DNA from: Streptosporangium violaceochromogenes
GTDB lineage: Bacteria > Actinomycetota > Actinomycetes > Streptosporangiales > Streptosporangiaceae
Reading direction: 5' to 3'
DNA length: 64,000 nucleotides
NCBI RefSeq assembly: GCF_014654615.1
Contig: NZ_BNBB01000002.1
Coordinates: 124,001 to 188,000, forward strand
This document shows, one piece after another, positions 18,455 through 27,232 of this stretch. The translations under genes were made by a program, and so were the position numbers. Every line of letters starts with the position of its first letter. Position 1 is the stretch's first letter. Under the pieces are notes generated by a model. It worked only from the letters and a program-made list of their open reading frames with translations. It was not told where the DNA came from and ran no database searches.

Positions 18455-19453
18455 GTGAGCAACTCAGCAAGGAAGACCTACCTGATAACGGGAGGAAGCG
18501 GCTTCGTCGGGTCCCATCTGACCGACGCGCTGCTGGCACGCGGCGACTCCGTCGTGATCCTGGACAACCTGTCGACCGGACGCGCGGCCAACCTCGCCCA
18601 CGCCGGGGGAAACCCGAGGCTGCGCGTCGTGCACGGCTCCGTCCTCGACGAGCTCATGGTCGACGAGCTGGTCCACCGGTGCGACGTGGTCGTCCACCTC
18701 GCGGCGGCCGTCGGGGTCAAGCTGATCGTCGAGCAGCCGCTGCGCTCCCTGACGACCAACATCCGCGGCTCGGAGATCGTCATCGAGGCGGCGCACCGCT
18801 ACCGGCGGAAGATCCTCATCACCAGCACGAGCGAGATCTACGGCAAGAACTCCGGCGGCCCGCTCACCGAGTCCTCCGACCGCATCCTGGGCAGCCCGGC
18901 CGTGGTCCGGTGGGCCTACAGCACCGCCAAGGCCGTCGACGAGATCCTCGCCAACGCCTACCACAAGGAGCGCGGCCTGCCGACGATCGTCGTCAGGCTG
19001 TTCAACACCGTGGGGCCGCGCCAGAGCCCGGCCTACGGCATGGTCATCCCCCGGCTCATCCGGCAGGCCCTCGGCGGCGTTCCGCTCACCGTCTTCGGCG
19101 ACGGCGCGCAGACCCGCTGCTTCGCCCACGTCCGCGACGTGGTCGACGCGCTGCTGCGCCTCCTGGACAACGACGAGGCGATCGGCCGGACCTTCAACGT
19201 CGGCTCAAGCGACGAGGTGAGCATCCTGGAACTCGCCAAGACGATCATCGATTTCACCGGGAGCACGGCCGGGGTCGAACTCGTCTCCTACGCCGAGGCC
19301 TACGAGGAGGGCTTCGAGGACATGATGCGCAGGGTCCCCGACACCACGAGGCTCCGCGAGCTCACCGGGTGGGTCCCGAGGCTGTCGCTCCACGACATCC
19401 TCACCGAGACCATCGCCGAGGCCCGCGCCGACCTGGCGGCGTCGCAGCGGTGA
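18455..19453 (+). CDS. NAD-dependent sugar-nucleotide dehydratase/epimerase (extended SDR)
   Basis: A 332-residue extended SDR. GTG at 18455 follows CTGGAGAAG; the open frame upstream is non-coding. Motifs are TGGSGFVGSHLTDALLARG, TSTSEIYGKN, WAYSTAKAVDEILAN (Y-x3-K), VVRLFNTVGPRQSP and FGDGAQTRCFAHVRDV. It resembles UDP-glucuronate decarboxylase or dTDP-glucose 4,6-dehydratase-like enzymes; I cannot choose between them. It shares only general fold motifs with the preceding epimerase, so two different sugar conversions are likely. The final TGA overlaps the GTG of the phosphotransferase. Confidence 0.83.
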   Translation: MSNSARKTYLITGGSGFVGSHLTDALLARGDSVVILDNLSTGRAANLAHAGGNPRLRVVHGSVLDELMVDELVHRCDVVVHLAAAVGVKLIVEQPLRSLTTNIRGSEIVIEAAHRYRRKILITSTSEIYGKNSGGPLTESSDRILGSPAVVRWAYSTAKAVDEILANAYHKERGLPTIVVRLFNTVGPRQSPAYGMVIPRLIRQALGGVPLTVFGDGAQTRCFAHVRDVVDALLRLLDNDEAIGRTFNVGSSDEVSILELAKTIIDFTGSTAGVELVSYAEAYEEGFEDMMRRVPDTTRLRELTGWVPRLSLHDILTETIAEARADLAASQR

Positions 19454-20490
19454 ATGGCGTCACCGTTCTCACCGCGGCGGCGGCCGGCTGCCTGCTGGGT
19501 GCCCTGGGCACCCGTACCCTGGGACGTCTCGCGCTGCGCTGGGACTTCACCGACCGGCCGGGCGGCCACAAGGTGCACGCCCGGCCCGTCCCCTACTTCG
19601 GCGGTGTGGCGATCATGCTGGGCACGATCGTCCCGTCACTGGGACTGCTGGGCCTGGCCGACGAACACGTCACCGCGATCATGGTCGCCGCCGGGGCGGT
19701 CTCCCTGCTCGGGCTGGTCGACGACATCGCGCCGCTGTCCCCGCTCACCCGGCTGGCGGTCGAGGCGGTGACCGCCGGCGGGGTCGTGCTGAGCGGGGTC
19801 CAGGCGTCGGTGACCGGGACGTGGCTGGACGCGCCCATCACCCTCGTGTGGATCGTCGTGATCACCAACTCGTTCAACCTCCTGGACAACATGGACGGCG
19901 CGCTCGGGTCCGTCACGGCGGTCAGCGCCGCCTTCCTGGCGGGGACGGCCTTCGTGTACGACCGGCCCGCGACCGGGCTGCTCCTGATCGCCCTCGCCCA
20001 CGCCTGCCTGGGATTCCTGCTGTACAACTGGGCGCCGGCCAAGGTGTTCATGGGGGACGCCGGATCGCTGTTCATCGGGTTCGTCCTGGCGTGCTCGGCC
20101 GCCCTGCTGGTCACCGGGCGGGACCCGGACACCGCGATCGCGGGCCTCGTGCTGCCGACCTTCGTGGCGACCGCCGACACCGTGGTGGTGCTCGTGTCGC
20201 GCCGCAGAGGAGGGCGCCCGCTCTTCCAGGGCGGCACCGACCACATCTCACACCGGCTGCGCGCCCTCGGGCTGGGCACGAGGAGGACCGTGGCCCTGAT
20301 CACCGCCGCGGCGGCGGTCACCGGCGCGCTCGGCCTGACCACGGCGCTCGGCTGGACCTCCCCCCTCATCGCGACGCTCGCGGCGGCGGGCGCGGCGATC
20401 GTCCTCGCCGACCTGCCGCAGCGCGTGCGCGGCCGCTCGCAGGAACGGCTGGAAGACTCCCTGACCATCATCCACGGAAGACGGCGGTAA
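19450..20490 (+). CDS. WecA/MraY-family undecaprenyl-phosphate sugar-1-phosphate transferase
   Basis: A 346-residue polytopic protein that probably starts repeat-unit synthesis by moving a sugar-1-phosphate onto undecaprenyl phosphate. Family motifs are present: DFTDRPGGHKVHARPVPYFG, LVDDIAPLSPLTRL, NSFNLLDNMDGALGSVTA and NWAPAKVFMGDAGSLFIGF. A cytoplasmic loop has GGTDHISHRLRALGLG, the His-containing segment of WecA-type enzymes. The GTG start overlaps the preceding stop (GTGA). WecA-like (GlcNAc) is favoured over MraY because of the cluster context. Confidence 0.88.
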   Translation: MNGVTVLTAAAAGCLLGALGTRTLGRLALRWDFTDRPGGHKVHARPVPYFGGVAIMLGTIVPSLGLLGLADEHVTAIMVAAGAVSLLGLVDDIAPLSPLTRLAVEAVTAGGVVLSGVQASVTGTWLDAPITLVWIVVITNSFNLLDNMDGALGSVTAVSAAFLAGTAFVYDRPATGLLLIALAHACLGFLLYNWAPAKVFMGDAGSLFIGFVLACSAALLVTGRDPDTAIAGLVLPTFVATADTVVVLVSRRRGGRPLFQGGTDHISHRLRALGLGTRRTVALITAAAAVTGALGLTTALGWTSPLIATLAAAGAAIVLADLPQRVRGRSQERLEDSLTIIHGRRR

Positions 20491-20494
20491 CCCG

Positions 20495-21886
20495 GTGGAA
20501 GCGCTCTACTACGTACGGCTCGCGGGCAGGAACTGGCTGCTCATCCTGCTGGCGCTGATCGCCGCGGTCGCCGCGGCGCTCGTCGTCACCGCGAACACAC
20601 CCCCCAGGTACGTCGCGTCGATCTCCATGCTGGTCTCGGGCCAGAACAGGGAGGGCGGCCTCACGACCGCCTACCAGGCGGGGATGCTGTCGGCGCAGCG
20701 GGTGACGTCCTACGCCACCCTGCTGACCAGCCGCAGGGTGGTCGGCCAGATCACCGACCCCGCGGACGTCCACCGCCTGCAGGGGGACATCACGGCCGAG
20801 GCGGTCCCGGACACCGTTCTCCTGCGGGCCACCGTCGCCGACCCCGACCCGGCGCGCGCCGCGCGGCTGGCCAACGCGCTGGGCGACGCCTTCATCCGCC
20901 TGATCGACCAGATCGAGCGGCCCACGCCCGAGAGCCGTCCCAGCGTCAAGGTCACGATGGTGGACAGGGCGGAGGTCCCGGGGGCGCCGATCAGTCCCCG
21001 GCCGCTGGTCAACGTGGCGCTCGCCTCACTGACCGCGCTGCTGGCCTCGGCCGGCTGGCTCATCCTGCGCGACCGCCTGGACACGACCATCAAGACGAGC
21101 GAGGCGCTGCGGCAGGTGTCGAACAGCTCGGTGCTCGGGGTGATCGGCTACGAGCGGGACGCCCGGCGCCACCCGCTGATCGTCCGGGACCGGGGCAGGT
21201 CGCACCGGTCCGAGGCGTTCCGCTCGCTCCGCACCAACCTGCGGTTCATCGGCGTCGACCACCGGCCCAGGTCGCTCGTGGTCACCAGCTGCCTGCCGGG
21301 TGAGGGCAAGTCCTCCACCTCGGCGAACCTGGCGATCACCCTCGCGCAGGCCGGATGGCGGGTCCTGCTGGTGGACGGCGACCTGCGCCGCCCGAGCATC
21401 CCGGGCTATCTCGGGATCGAGGGGGCGGTGGGCCTGACGGACGTGCTGATCGACAAGGCCCGGCTGGAGGACGTCGTCCAGAGCTGGAACGAGCCGAACC
21501 TCTCCGTCCTGCCGAGCGGGCGAATCCCGCCGAACCCGAGCGAACTGCTCGGCTCACAGGGGATGCGCCAGATCCTCACCCGGCTCACGGAGGACTACGA
21601 CATGCTCATCGTGGACGCGCCGCCGCTCCTGCCCGTCACCGACGCCGCGACGCTCGCCGCGATCTGCGACGGCACGCTGCTGGTCGCGCGGTACGGCAAG
21701 ACCCGGCGGGAACACGTCACGCGCGCCGTGGACCTGCTGTCACCCGTCAACGCCCGGGTCGTGGGCAGCGTCCTGAACTTCACCCCGGCCAGGAGCAGCC
21801 TGTACTACGGGTACGGCTACGGCTACGACTCCCCGGAGACGGCGGCCCCCCAGAACGAGAAGGTCAAGACACTGACGGGTGTGTGA
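20495..21886 (+). CDS. Wzz/BY-kinase fusion: chain-length regulator and tyrosine autokinase
   Basis: A 463-residue protein. A Wzz-type N-terminal half has membrane segments near residues 10-30 and 168-190 flanking an extracytoplasmic domain. A cytoplasmic bacterial tyrosine kinase domain follows. Walker A CLPGEGKSSTSANL (about residues 263-275), Walker A' VLLVDGDLRRPS and Walker B MLIVDAPPLLP are intact. The C-terminus has the tyrosine cluster SLYYGYGYGYDSP, the expected autophosphorylation site. It would control polymer length and export together with the Wzy/Wzx proteins. It begins 4 bases after the phosphotransferase stop. The last 23 bases overlap the convergent phosphatase. Confidence 0.88.
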   Translation: MEALYYVRLAGRNWLLILLALIAAVAAALVVTANTPPRYVASISMLVSGQNREGGLTTAYQAGMLSAQRVTSYATLLTSRRVVGQITDPADVHRLQGDITAEAVPDTVLLRATVADPDPARAARLANALGDAFIRLIDQIERPTPESRPSVKVTMVDRAEVPGAPISPRPLVNVALASLTALLASAGWLILRDRLDTTIKTSEALRQVSNSSVLGVIGYERDARRHPLIVRDRGRSHRSEAFRSLRTNLRFIGVDHRPRSLVVTSCLPGEGKSSTSANLAITLAQAGWRVLLVDGDLRRPSIPGYLGIEGAVGLTDVLIDKARLEDVVQSWNEPNLSVLPSGRIPPNPSELLGSQGMRQILTRLTEDYDMLIVDAPPLLPVTDAATLAAICDGTLLVARYGKTRREHVTRAVDLLSPVNARVVGSVLNFTPARSSLYYGYGYGYDSPETAAPQNEKVKTLTGV

Positions 21887-22451
21887 GCAACCGGAGCGGG
21901 GCGGCGAGCGACCGTGCGATGAGCCGCCCCGCCGCCCGGTGCGCCCATCGGGAACGCCGGTAGGGGTCGGGGACGTCGGGCCGGTCCACCCGGACCAGCC
22001 CGCGCAGCGCCCGCGCCTCGGCGACCAGCGCGCGGGCGCGCCGTACCGGGTCGTCGTGAGCGGCGACCGCCCCTGCCGGCACGGCCTCGGCCAGCGCCCC
22101 GAACTCCACGACGGTGAAGGCCCGCGTGGCCGCGGGCGGGTGCAGGGCCACCACCTCGGCGCGGTGCCGGGCGGTGGCCGTCAGGACGAGGTCGGCCCCG
22201 GCCACCAGCTCCGGCGTCAGCGGTCGTGAGGCGAAGCCCGCGGGGTCGCCGCCGAGGCGGACCAGGACCCGCCGGGCGGACTCGGCCATCGGCAGTCCCG
22301 GCGCGGCGTGGGTGCCGGCACTGGCCGTCCGGACCCGCGGGCACCGGGCCAGGGCGGCGCGGGCCAGCCGTTCGGCCAGCGGTGAGCGGCAGAGGTTGCC
22401 GGTGCACACGAACAGGATGTGGAAACCGGCGTCGTCGTGCGGTGGAAGCAC
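21864..22451 (-). CDS. Low-molecular-weight protein-tyrosine phosphatase (Wzb-like)
   Basis: A 195-residue protein. The P-loop is VCTGNLCRSPLAERLA (C-x5-R; Cys16, Arg22), and the downstream general-acid region PDVPDPYRR is present. It would remove phosphate from the tyrosine tail of the neighbouring BY-kinase, the usual Wzc/Wzb pairing; this partner assignment is inference. Start is GTG at 22451 with GGAAAGGGG upstream. It is encoded convergent to the kinase rather than in its operon, so the two can be regulated separately. Confidence 0.88.
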   Translation of the reverse strand: MLPPHDDAGFHILFVCTGNLCRSPLAERLARAALARCPRVRTASAGTHAAPGLPMAESARRVLVRLGGDPAGFASRPLTPELVAGADLVLTATARHRAEVVALHPPAATRAFTVVEFGALAEAVPAGAVAAHDDPVRRARALVAEARALRGLVRVDRPDVPDPYRRSRWAHRAAGRLIARSLAAPLRLLTHPSVS

Positions 22452-22526
22452 CTCGCGTGCCCCTTTCCGGCGTCGCGGACCGCGCCCGGTGATCCGGGCC
22501 TTACGCTTTCCTTCCGCCCGCGGCCG

Positions 22527-24326
22527 TCAGGACCCGGCGTGACCGTGGCCGGCCGGGACCGGGCAGCCCCGCGTGTCCTGGGAGACGCCGGTGCGCTGGG
22601 GGCGGACCAGCGGCTGCACCGGGGTCAGCGGCCGGCCGGCGGAGACGGGCTCCCGGAGGTCGAGTTCCAGCGTCCTGGACTGCCCGGGGTTCAGCTCCAC
22701 CAGCCTGGAGTAGACGGGGTGGGAGCGTTCGACCTCCCGGATGACCGAGACGCGGTCGCCGTCGAGCCGCGCCTGTTCGACCTTCGCCCCGACCCCGGCG
22801 TACAGCGACACCCACAGCAGGTTGGAGCCGGGGACGTGCGCGCGCTCCGGGGAGTCCAGCCGGCCGGTGACGTAGGCGGGCAGCCGCTCCCCGCTCCCCG
22901 CGGGCACGCCGTTGGTCAGCCGGATCCGCACCCTCGCCGAACGTGATCCCCCCTGGCAGGGGCCCAGCCTGTAGTCGAGGGAGCGCTCCAGGTAGTAGTC
23001 GAGCTTGCCGCCGGCCGAGTTGTTGACCACCAGCCCGGCGAACGGCCCGGGGCCCCGCGGCAGCACGCCGCCGAGGGGGGTCGCCGCGAGGTGGCGCTGC
23101 TCGGCGCCCCTGCGGCTCCAGATCTGGAGCCTGCGCTCCCCCACCATGCGCGACAGCACGGCGAACAGCCGGTTGGGGCCCGCGGAGGAGGTGGTCAGCG
23201 CCTCGCCGACGGCCTCGGCGACCCCGACGAGGAAACGCTTGCGCTCCACCGGGTCGGGGTAGCGGGCGTAGGCCGTGCGCTCGGTGAGGGCGACGACGTT
23301 CTCGGCGGTCAGCGTCTCCCCGCCGGGCAGGGCGACCGGCCCGATCAGCTCCAGCAGGTAGGACAGCCCGACCGGGTCGATCGCGACGGCGCCGTCCAGG
23401 CGCCGGTGGTTCTGGCGTTCCCACAGGGCGGCCCAGGTGGCCGCGGCGTACGGGAAGTGCGGGGAGAGATTGGAGATGGAGAGCATCCTGGTCGCGCTCG
23501 GCCCGTAACGCGCGCGGTAGGCGGGGCCGTGATCGACCACGGGGACGGCGCTGTCGTCGAGGCCGTTGTTCGCGGCGAGCCGCGCGACGCCGATCCTGCC
23601 CCGGTCGGCCTCCAGGAGACCGAAGGCGCCGACCAGCCCGCCGGTTCCCCGCGCCTCGGCGTTGGTCTGGAAGGCCAGGAAGTAGCGGCGCGGGCCGTCG
23701 TGGCCCAGCATGGGGGGGATCAGGGCGGCGGCGGTCGCCACGTCGCCGACCAGGCCGCGCAGGCGGCCCGTCTCACGCAGCGCCGTCTCGCGGGCCTGGT
23801 CGATCCGGCCCACCCCGGTGTGCGCGGGGGTGGCCGCCAGGCGGGACGCCGCCCGTCCGAGCCGGGCGGCCGCGGTGGTCAGGACCGGCGCCGCCGTGTC
23901 GAGGTCGGCCAGGATCCGGCGCACGTCGCCCAGGGAGCGCGTCCCCGGCGCGACGAGCGGCGCCCCGGCCCGATGGACGTCGGCGAGCACGGCGGTCAGC
24001 TCGTCGGCGGTCTCGGCCAGCCCGCGCACGGTGAGCGCCCCCTTCCCCAGCCCGGGGAGGTGGGTGAGCGCCGACCAGTCGAGACCGCCGGTGAGCCGTC
24101 GTGCCTCGGCCGCGGACCGGCGCGCGCCCGCGAGTGCCCCGGCCATCGAGCCGAGGTCACCCGCGTTCGCCAGGTCACGCAGCCGGAACAGCGCCTGCCT
24201 GGTCTCCTCCAGCCGGTCGCGCGCGCCCAGCGCCAGGTGGGCCGACCAGCCCCCTGCCAGCGTGAGAACGGCGACCGGGGTGATCAGGCAGGCCGCGACG
24301 GCTCGCCGGTGTCTCCTACTCGGCAC
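22527..24326 (-). CDS. DUF4012 domain protein
   Basis: A 599-residue protein with a short basic N-terminus, one hydrophobic segment (CLITPVAVLTLAGGWSAHLA) and a large exported part. The core contains FLAFQTNAEARGTGGLVGAF, SISNLSPHFPYAAATWAALW and AVAIDPVGLSYLLELIGPV, the hallmarks of DUF4012. The biochemical function of DUF4012 is not established; such genes are often found near actinobacterial polysaccharide loci, and the present position fits. It is followed by the phosphatase gene, and its start overlaps the polyglycine protein's stop by 11 bases, so the three probably form one minus-strand unit. Confidence 0.85.
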   Translation of the reverse strand: MPSRRHRRAVAACLITPVAVLTLAGGWSAHLALGARDRLEETRQALFRLRDLANAGDLGSMAGALAGARRSAAEARRLTGGLDWSALTHLPGLGKGALTVRGLAETADELTAVLADVHRAGAPLVAPGTRSLGDVRRILADLDTAAPVLTTAAARLGRAASRLAATPAHTGVGRIDQARETALRETGRLRGLVGDVATAAALIPPMLGHDGPRRYFLAFQTNAEARGTGGLVGAFGLLEADRGRIGVARLAANNGLDDSAVPVVDHGPAYRARYGPSATRMLSISNLSPHFPYAAATWAALWERQNHRRLDGAVAIDPVGLSYLLELIGPVALPGGETLTAENVVALTERTAYARYPDPVERKRFLVGVAEAVGEALTTSSAGPNRLFAVLSRMVGERRLQIWSRRGAEQRHLAATPLGGVLPRGPGPFAGLVVNNSAGGKLDYYLERSLDYRLGPCQGGSRSARVRIRLTNGVPAGSGERLPAYVTGRLDSPERAHVPGSNLLWVSLYAGVGAKVEQARLDGDRVSVIREVERSHPVYSRLVELNPGQSRTLELDLREPVSAGRPLTPVQPLVRPQRTGVSQDTRGCPVPAGHGHAGS

Positions 24327-24876
24327 AGGAGGATCGACGGCGGCGCACCGAGATCAGGCCGCCCGCGGCTCCGGCGACCAGAAGGGAGCCCCCGGCCAGG
24401 ACCACGGCCGACAGCGGCGCCCCGGGAGCGGGCATCGGCTCCGCGGCGTTCAGCGGCCTGCCGAAGGAGACCCGCCCGACGCGCGTGGCGCACCTGTGGT
24501 CCCGGCGGATGCGGCCGTTGAGCAGCCCGTGGTTGCCGAAGGCGAGGTTGTGGATCCGCGCGTGGACGATGTGGCTTCCGCCGCCGCCTCCACCACCGCC
24601 TCCACCACCGCCGCCTCCGCCGCCACCGCCACCGCCACCGCCGCGGCCTCCGCCGCCACCGCCGCCGTCGCCTCCGTCGTCACCCGGACACGGCCTGCCC
24701 GGACGCGGCGGATACGGCGGCTTCTCCATGACGATCGAGGCGGCCGGCGCGGCCGAGACGGCCGCGGCGACCGACGCGGTGGCGGTCTCGGCGGCCGCCG
24801 TGCCCGCGCTCACGAGCATCGGCCCTCCCCCCACCGCCACCGAGAGAAGGAGGGACATCGTGTGTTTTCCAGCCAT
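24316..24876 (-). CDS. Small surface protein with polyglycine tract and C-terminal membrane anchor
   Basis: A 186-residue protein. It has an N-terminal signal-like sequence (MAGKHTMSLLLSVAVGGGPM ... AAAE), a long Gly run at about residues 69-99, a short globular part (HIVHARIHNLAFGNHGLLNG) and a C-terminal hydrophobic segment followed by RRRRS. This is the layout of a cell-wall-sorted protein, but no LPxTG is present; only MPAPGAP precedes the hydrophobic stretch. ATG start with GGGGAG about 9 bases upstream. It overlaps the DUF4012 gene, so a joint role at the cell surface is likely. Function unknown. Confidence 0.75.
   Translation of the reverse strand: MAGKHTMSLLLSVAVGGGPMLVSAGTAAAETATASVAAAVSAAPAASIVMEKPPYPPRPGRPCPGDDGGDGGGGGGGRGGGGGGGGGGGGGGGGGGGGGGSHIVHARIHNLAFGNHGLLNGRIRRDHRCATRVGRVSFGRPLNAAEPMPAPGAPLSAVVLAGGSLLVAGAAGGLISVRRRRSSCAE
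24572..24672. repeat. GGN/CCN trinucleotide tract encoding polyglycine
   Basis: A nearly uninterrupted run of CCG/CCA/CCT triplets on the plus strand codes for about 30 glycines on the minus strand. Such tracts change length by slippage in steps of three, so the protein could vary in length without frameshift. Confidence 0.85.
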
Positions 24877-24965
24877 TTCAAAACTCCCCGCCAGCGTTGA
24901 TTAAGGCTCGGGAGACGTCATTCGGAATACGAGTGACATCTCTACAGAACCCGTTGTATCGACCA

Positions 24966-24979
24966 CCGCGAAAACGCGG
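24966..24979. promoter_or_regulatory. Small perfect hairpin upstream of the polyglycine gene
   Basis: CCGCGAAAACGCGG forms a five-base-pair stem with a four-base loop between the dehydrogenase-like lipoprotein gene and the polyglycine gene, both on the minus strand. It may be a weak terminator of the former or a leader element of the latter. Confidence 0.35.
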
Positions 24980-25065
24980 GGCCAGCGGCTTGGGGGTCTT
25001 ACTGAACAATCGCCGGGTGTTCTCCGTCCATTGACCCTCACGCCGGCGGAGCCCGAGGGGCGGCT

Positions 25066-26292
25066 CTAGCGGGGGCCGGCGTCCAGGCGGTAGAGGGGGC
25101 CGGCCAGGCTGAGGGCGTACAGCTCGCCGTCGTGGTCCTCCCCGAAGGACGACAGCTGCTCCACCCGGCCCTCCCGCTCCCCGGGGCCCGGCCGGTCGGC
25201 GGGGACGGACCTGACCCACCCCGCGCAGAAGTCCCCGTAGAGAAAACGCCCGGACAGGTGAGGGATCCGCTTTCCCCGGTACACATATCCGGCGATGACC
25301 GAGCAGTTGCCGTCCTCGCGCAGTGAGTACTCGATCACCGGGTCGACCGTGCCCTCCTTGGCCTCGCCTTTGAAAGGGTGACGGCCCTCGCGCCGATTCC
25401 AGCCGTAGTTGCGGCCGCCCTTTCCCCTCGGCGCGAAATCGACCTCCTCCCAGGAGTTCTGGCCGACGTCGCCGATCCACATGTCGCCCGTCAGCCGGTC
25501 GAAGGTGAACCGCCAGGGGTTGCGCAGGCCGTAGGCCCAGATCTCGGGCTTGACCCCCGGCCGTCCGACGAACGGGTTGTCCCGGGGAACGGTGTACGGC
25601 CTGCCGCGCGGGTCGATCCTGAGGATCTTCCCGAGCCAGGTGCCCGTGTTCTGGCCGTTGCCGTGCGGGTCTCCCCCGCTGCCGCCGTCGCCGAGCGCCA
25701 CGTAGAGGTGGCCGTCCGGCCCGAAGGCGAGCTGCCCGCCGTTGTGGTTGGCGTACGGCTGCCGCTGGACGAGCACGTCCCTGCGGCCGGTGGCCCTGCC
25801 GTCGGCGAAGGCCCACTCGGTGACGTGGGTGCGGCCCTCGCGATCGGTCCAGTCGAGATAGAGGAAGTCTCCGCCCGGGTGGAAGGCGACCCCGAGCAGA
25901 CCCTGCTCGTTGCCCTCGCTCACCTCGGCCGACAGGTCCACGACCGCCCCGGGCGCGACCCGTCCGTCCGTCACCGCGCGCAGCCTCCCGGTCTGCTCGG
26001 CCACGTAGAGGGTCCGGTCGCCCTTGCGCACGGCCATGGCCACCGGCATGTCGAGCCGCGCCATCTCGGTGAACCTCACCCGCGTGGCGGGCTCCGGCGC
26101 CGGGGTGGCGAGGGTGGACTCGGGGGACGCCGGGTCCGCCGCCGAGCAGGCCGTGGCGCAGGCCACCAGCACCGCGCACCCCGCGGCGACCATCCTGCCT
26201 CCGGCCGTGCCCGCGAAGATGCCCCTGACCTCGCCGGACGCCCGTATGACCCCGCCGGAGATCCCGCCTGCGCGGGAGCGCGCGTTCCTCAT
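25066..26292 (-). CDS. Glucose/sorbosone dehydrogenase-like (PQQ-type beta-propeller) lipoprotein
   Basis: 408 residues from ATG 26292; a longer reading frame exists but would overlap the divergent SDR start. The N-terminus carries a lipoprotein-like signal (AAGCAVLVACATACSAADP) with a Cys after ATA. The body is a six-bladed propeller of the GSDH/soluble PQQ glucose dehydrogenase family. It has TLYVAEQTGRLRAV, GNEQGLLGVAFHPGGDFLYL, NHNGGQLAFGPDGHLYVALG and NTGTWLGKILRIDPRG. It probably oxidises a sugar or related alcohol outside the membrane; the cofactor and substrate are not shown. It stands alone as a single gene next to the glycan cluster. Confidence 0.82.
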   Translation of the reverse strand: MRNARSRAGGISGGVIRASGEVRGIFAGTAGGRMVAAGCAVLVACATACSAADPASPESTLATPAPEPATRVRFTEMARLDMPVAMAVRKGDRTLYVAEQTGRLRAVTDGRVAPGAVVDLSAEVSEGNEQGLLGVAFHPGGDFLYLDWTDREGRTHVTEWAFADGRATGRRDVLVQRQPYANHNGGQLAFGPDGHLYVALGDGGSGGDPHGNGQNTGTWLGKILRIDPRGRPYTVPRDNPFVGRPGVKPEIWAYGLRNPWRFTFDRLTGDMWIGDVGQNSWEEVDFAPRGKGGRNYGWNRREGRHPFKGEAKEGTVDPVIEYSLREDGNCSVIAGYVYRGKRIPHLSGRFLYGDFCAGWVRSVPADRPGPGEREGRVEQLSSFGEDHDGELYALSLAGPLYRLDAGPR

Positions 26293-26429
26293 CCCCCCAT
26301 GATGGTCCACGGAACCGGCCGATGACGGCCGTCGGAGACGATGGAACGATCGGCGCACCGAAGCCACCTTTCCCCGCCCGGGTTCGCACGGCCCCTGGCG
26401 CGGCGCCGTACGATCCCTAAACTTCGGGT

Positions 26430-27182
26430 ATGCCTTCAGCACTGATCACGGGCGCGACGGCCGGCATCGGCGCCGCGTTCGCCCGCCGCCTCGCCGCCGA
26501 CGGATTCTCCCTCATCCTGGTCGCCCGCGACGGAGAGCGACTGACCGCCGCGGCCGAGAAGCTGTGCCTGCGTTACGGGGTGAACGCCGAGGCGCTGCCC
26601 GCCGACCTGTCCACCGACGAAGGTCTGGAACGTGTCGAGAAACGTCTCGGCGAGGGGGTCGACCTGCTGGTCAACAACGCGGGCTTCGGGCACGCGGGTT
26701 CCTCCCCCGGCGTTCCCGTCGCCGAGGAGCTGAGAATGCTGAAGGTGCACTGTGAGGCGGTGCTGCGGCTGACGATGGCCGTGCTGCCCGGGATGCGCGA
26801 GCGTGACCGGGGCGCGGTGGTCAACGTGGCGTCGGTGGCGGCGTTCTTCACCCGGGGCACCTACGGCGCGTCCAAGGCGTGGGTGGTCAGCTACAGCGAG
26901 GCCATGGCCGCGGAGCTGGCCGGCACCCGCGTGCGGGTGATGGCGCTGTGCCCGGGGTTCGTGCGGACCGAGTTCCACCGGCGCGCCTCGATGGACACCT
27001 CCTCCATCCCCGGCTTCCTGTGGCTGTCGGCCGACGACGTGGTGGACGAGGCGATGCGCGACCTGGCCCGCGGCCGGCGGGTGAGCGTCCCCGACCCGCG
27101 CTACAAGCTGATCGTCGGAGCGGGCCGGCTGGTCCCCCGCGGGCTGGCCGGGCAGGTCTCCCGCCGCCTCGGCCGCGGGTAG
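26430..27182 (+). CDS. Short-chain dehydrogenase/reductase
   Basis: A 250-residue classical SDR. The Gly-rich cofactor loop TGATAGIGAAFARRLAA is at the N-terminus. VARDGERL suggests NADP preference. NNAGFGHAG, VNVASVAAFFTRGTYGASKAW (Y-x3-K) and CPGFVRTEFHRRA follow. This matches the YqjQ/DltE-like group of SDRs with unknown substrate. It is divergent from the propeller lipoprotein and ends before a strong bidirectional terminator. Confidence 0.85.
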   Translation: MPSALITGATAGIGAAFARRLAADGFSLILVARDGERLTAAAEKLCLRYGVNAEALPADLSTDEGLERVEKRLGEGVDLLVNNAGFGHAGSSPGVPVAEELRMLKVHCEAVLRLTMAVLPGMRERDRGAVVNVASVAAFFTRGTYGASKAWVVSYSEAMAAELAGTRVRVMALCPGFVRTEFHRRASMDTSSIPGFLWLSADDVVDEAMRDLARGRRVSVPDPRYKLIVGAGRLVPRGLAGQVSRRLGRG

Positions 27183-27232
27183 AAAGAGCGCGGGGCCGGG
27201 GAGAAAGGTCACGGGCGCGGGGCCGCACCGGA

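Noticed and set aside
24485-24904. Plus-strand polyproline frame
   Set aside because: It is the complement of the polyglycine tract. The minus-strand reading has a signal peptide, ribosome site and membrane anchor.
24878-26389. Alternative minus-strand frame over the dehydrogenase-like lipoprotein
   Set aside because: The other frame has clear beta-propeller motifs and a lipoprotein signal. This one is Arg/Gly-rich without motifs.
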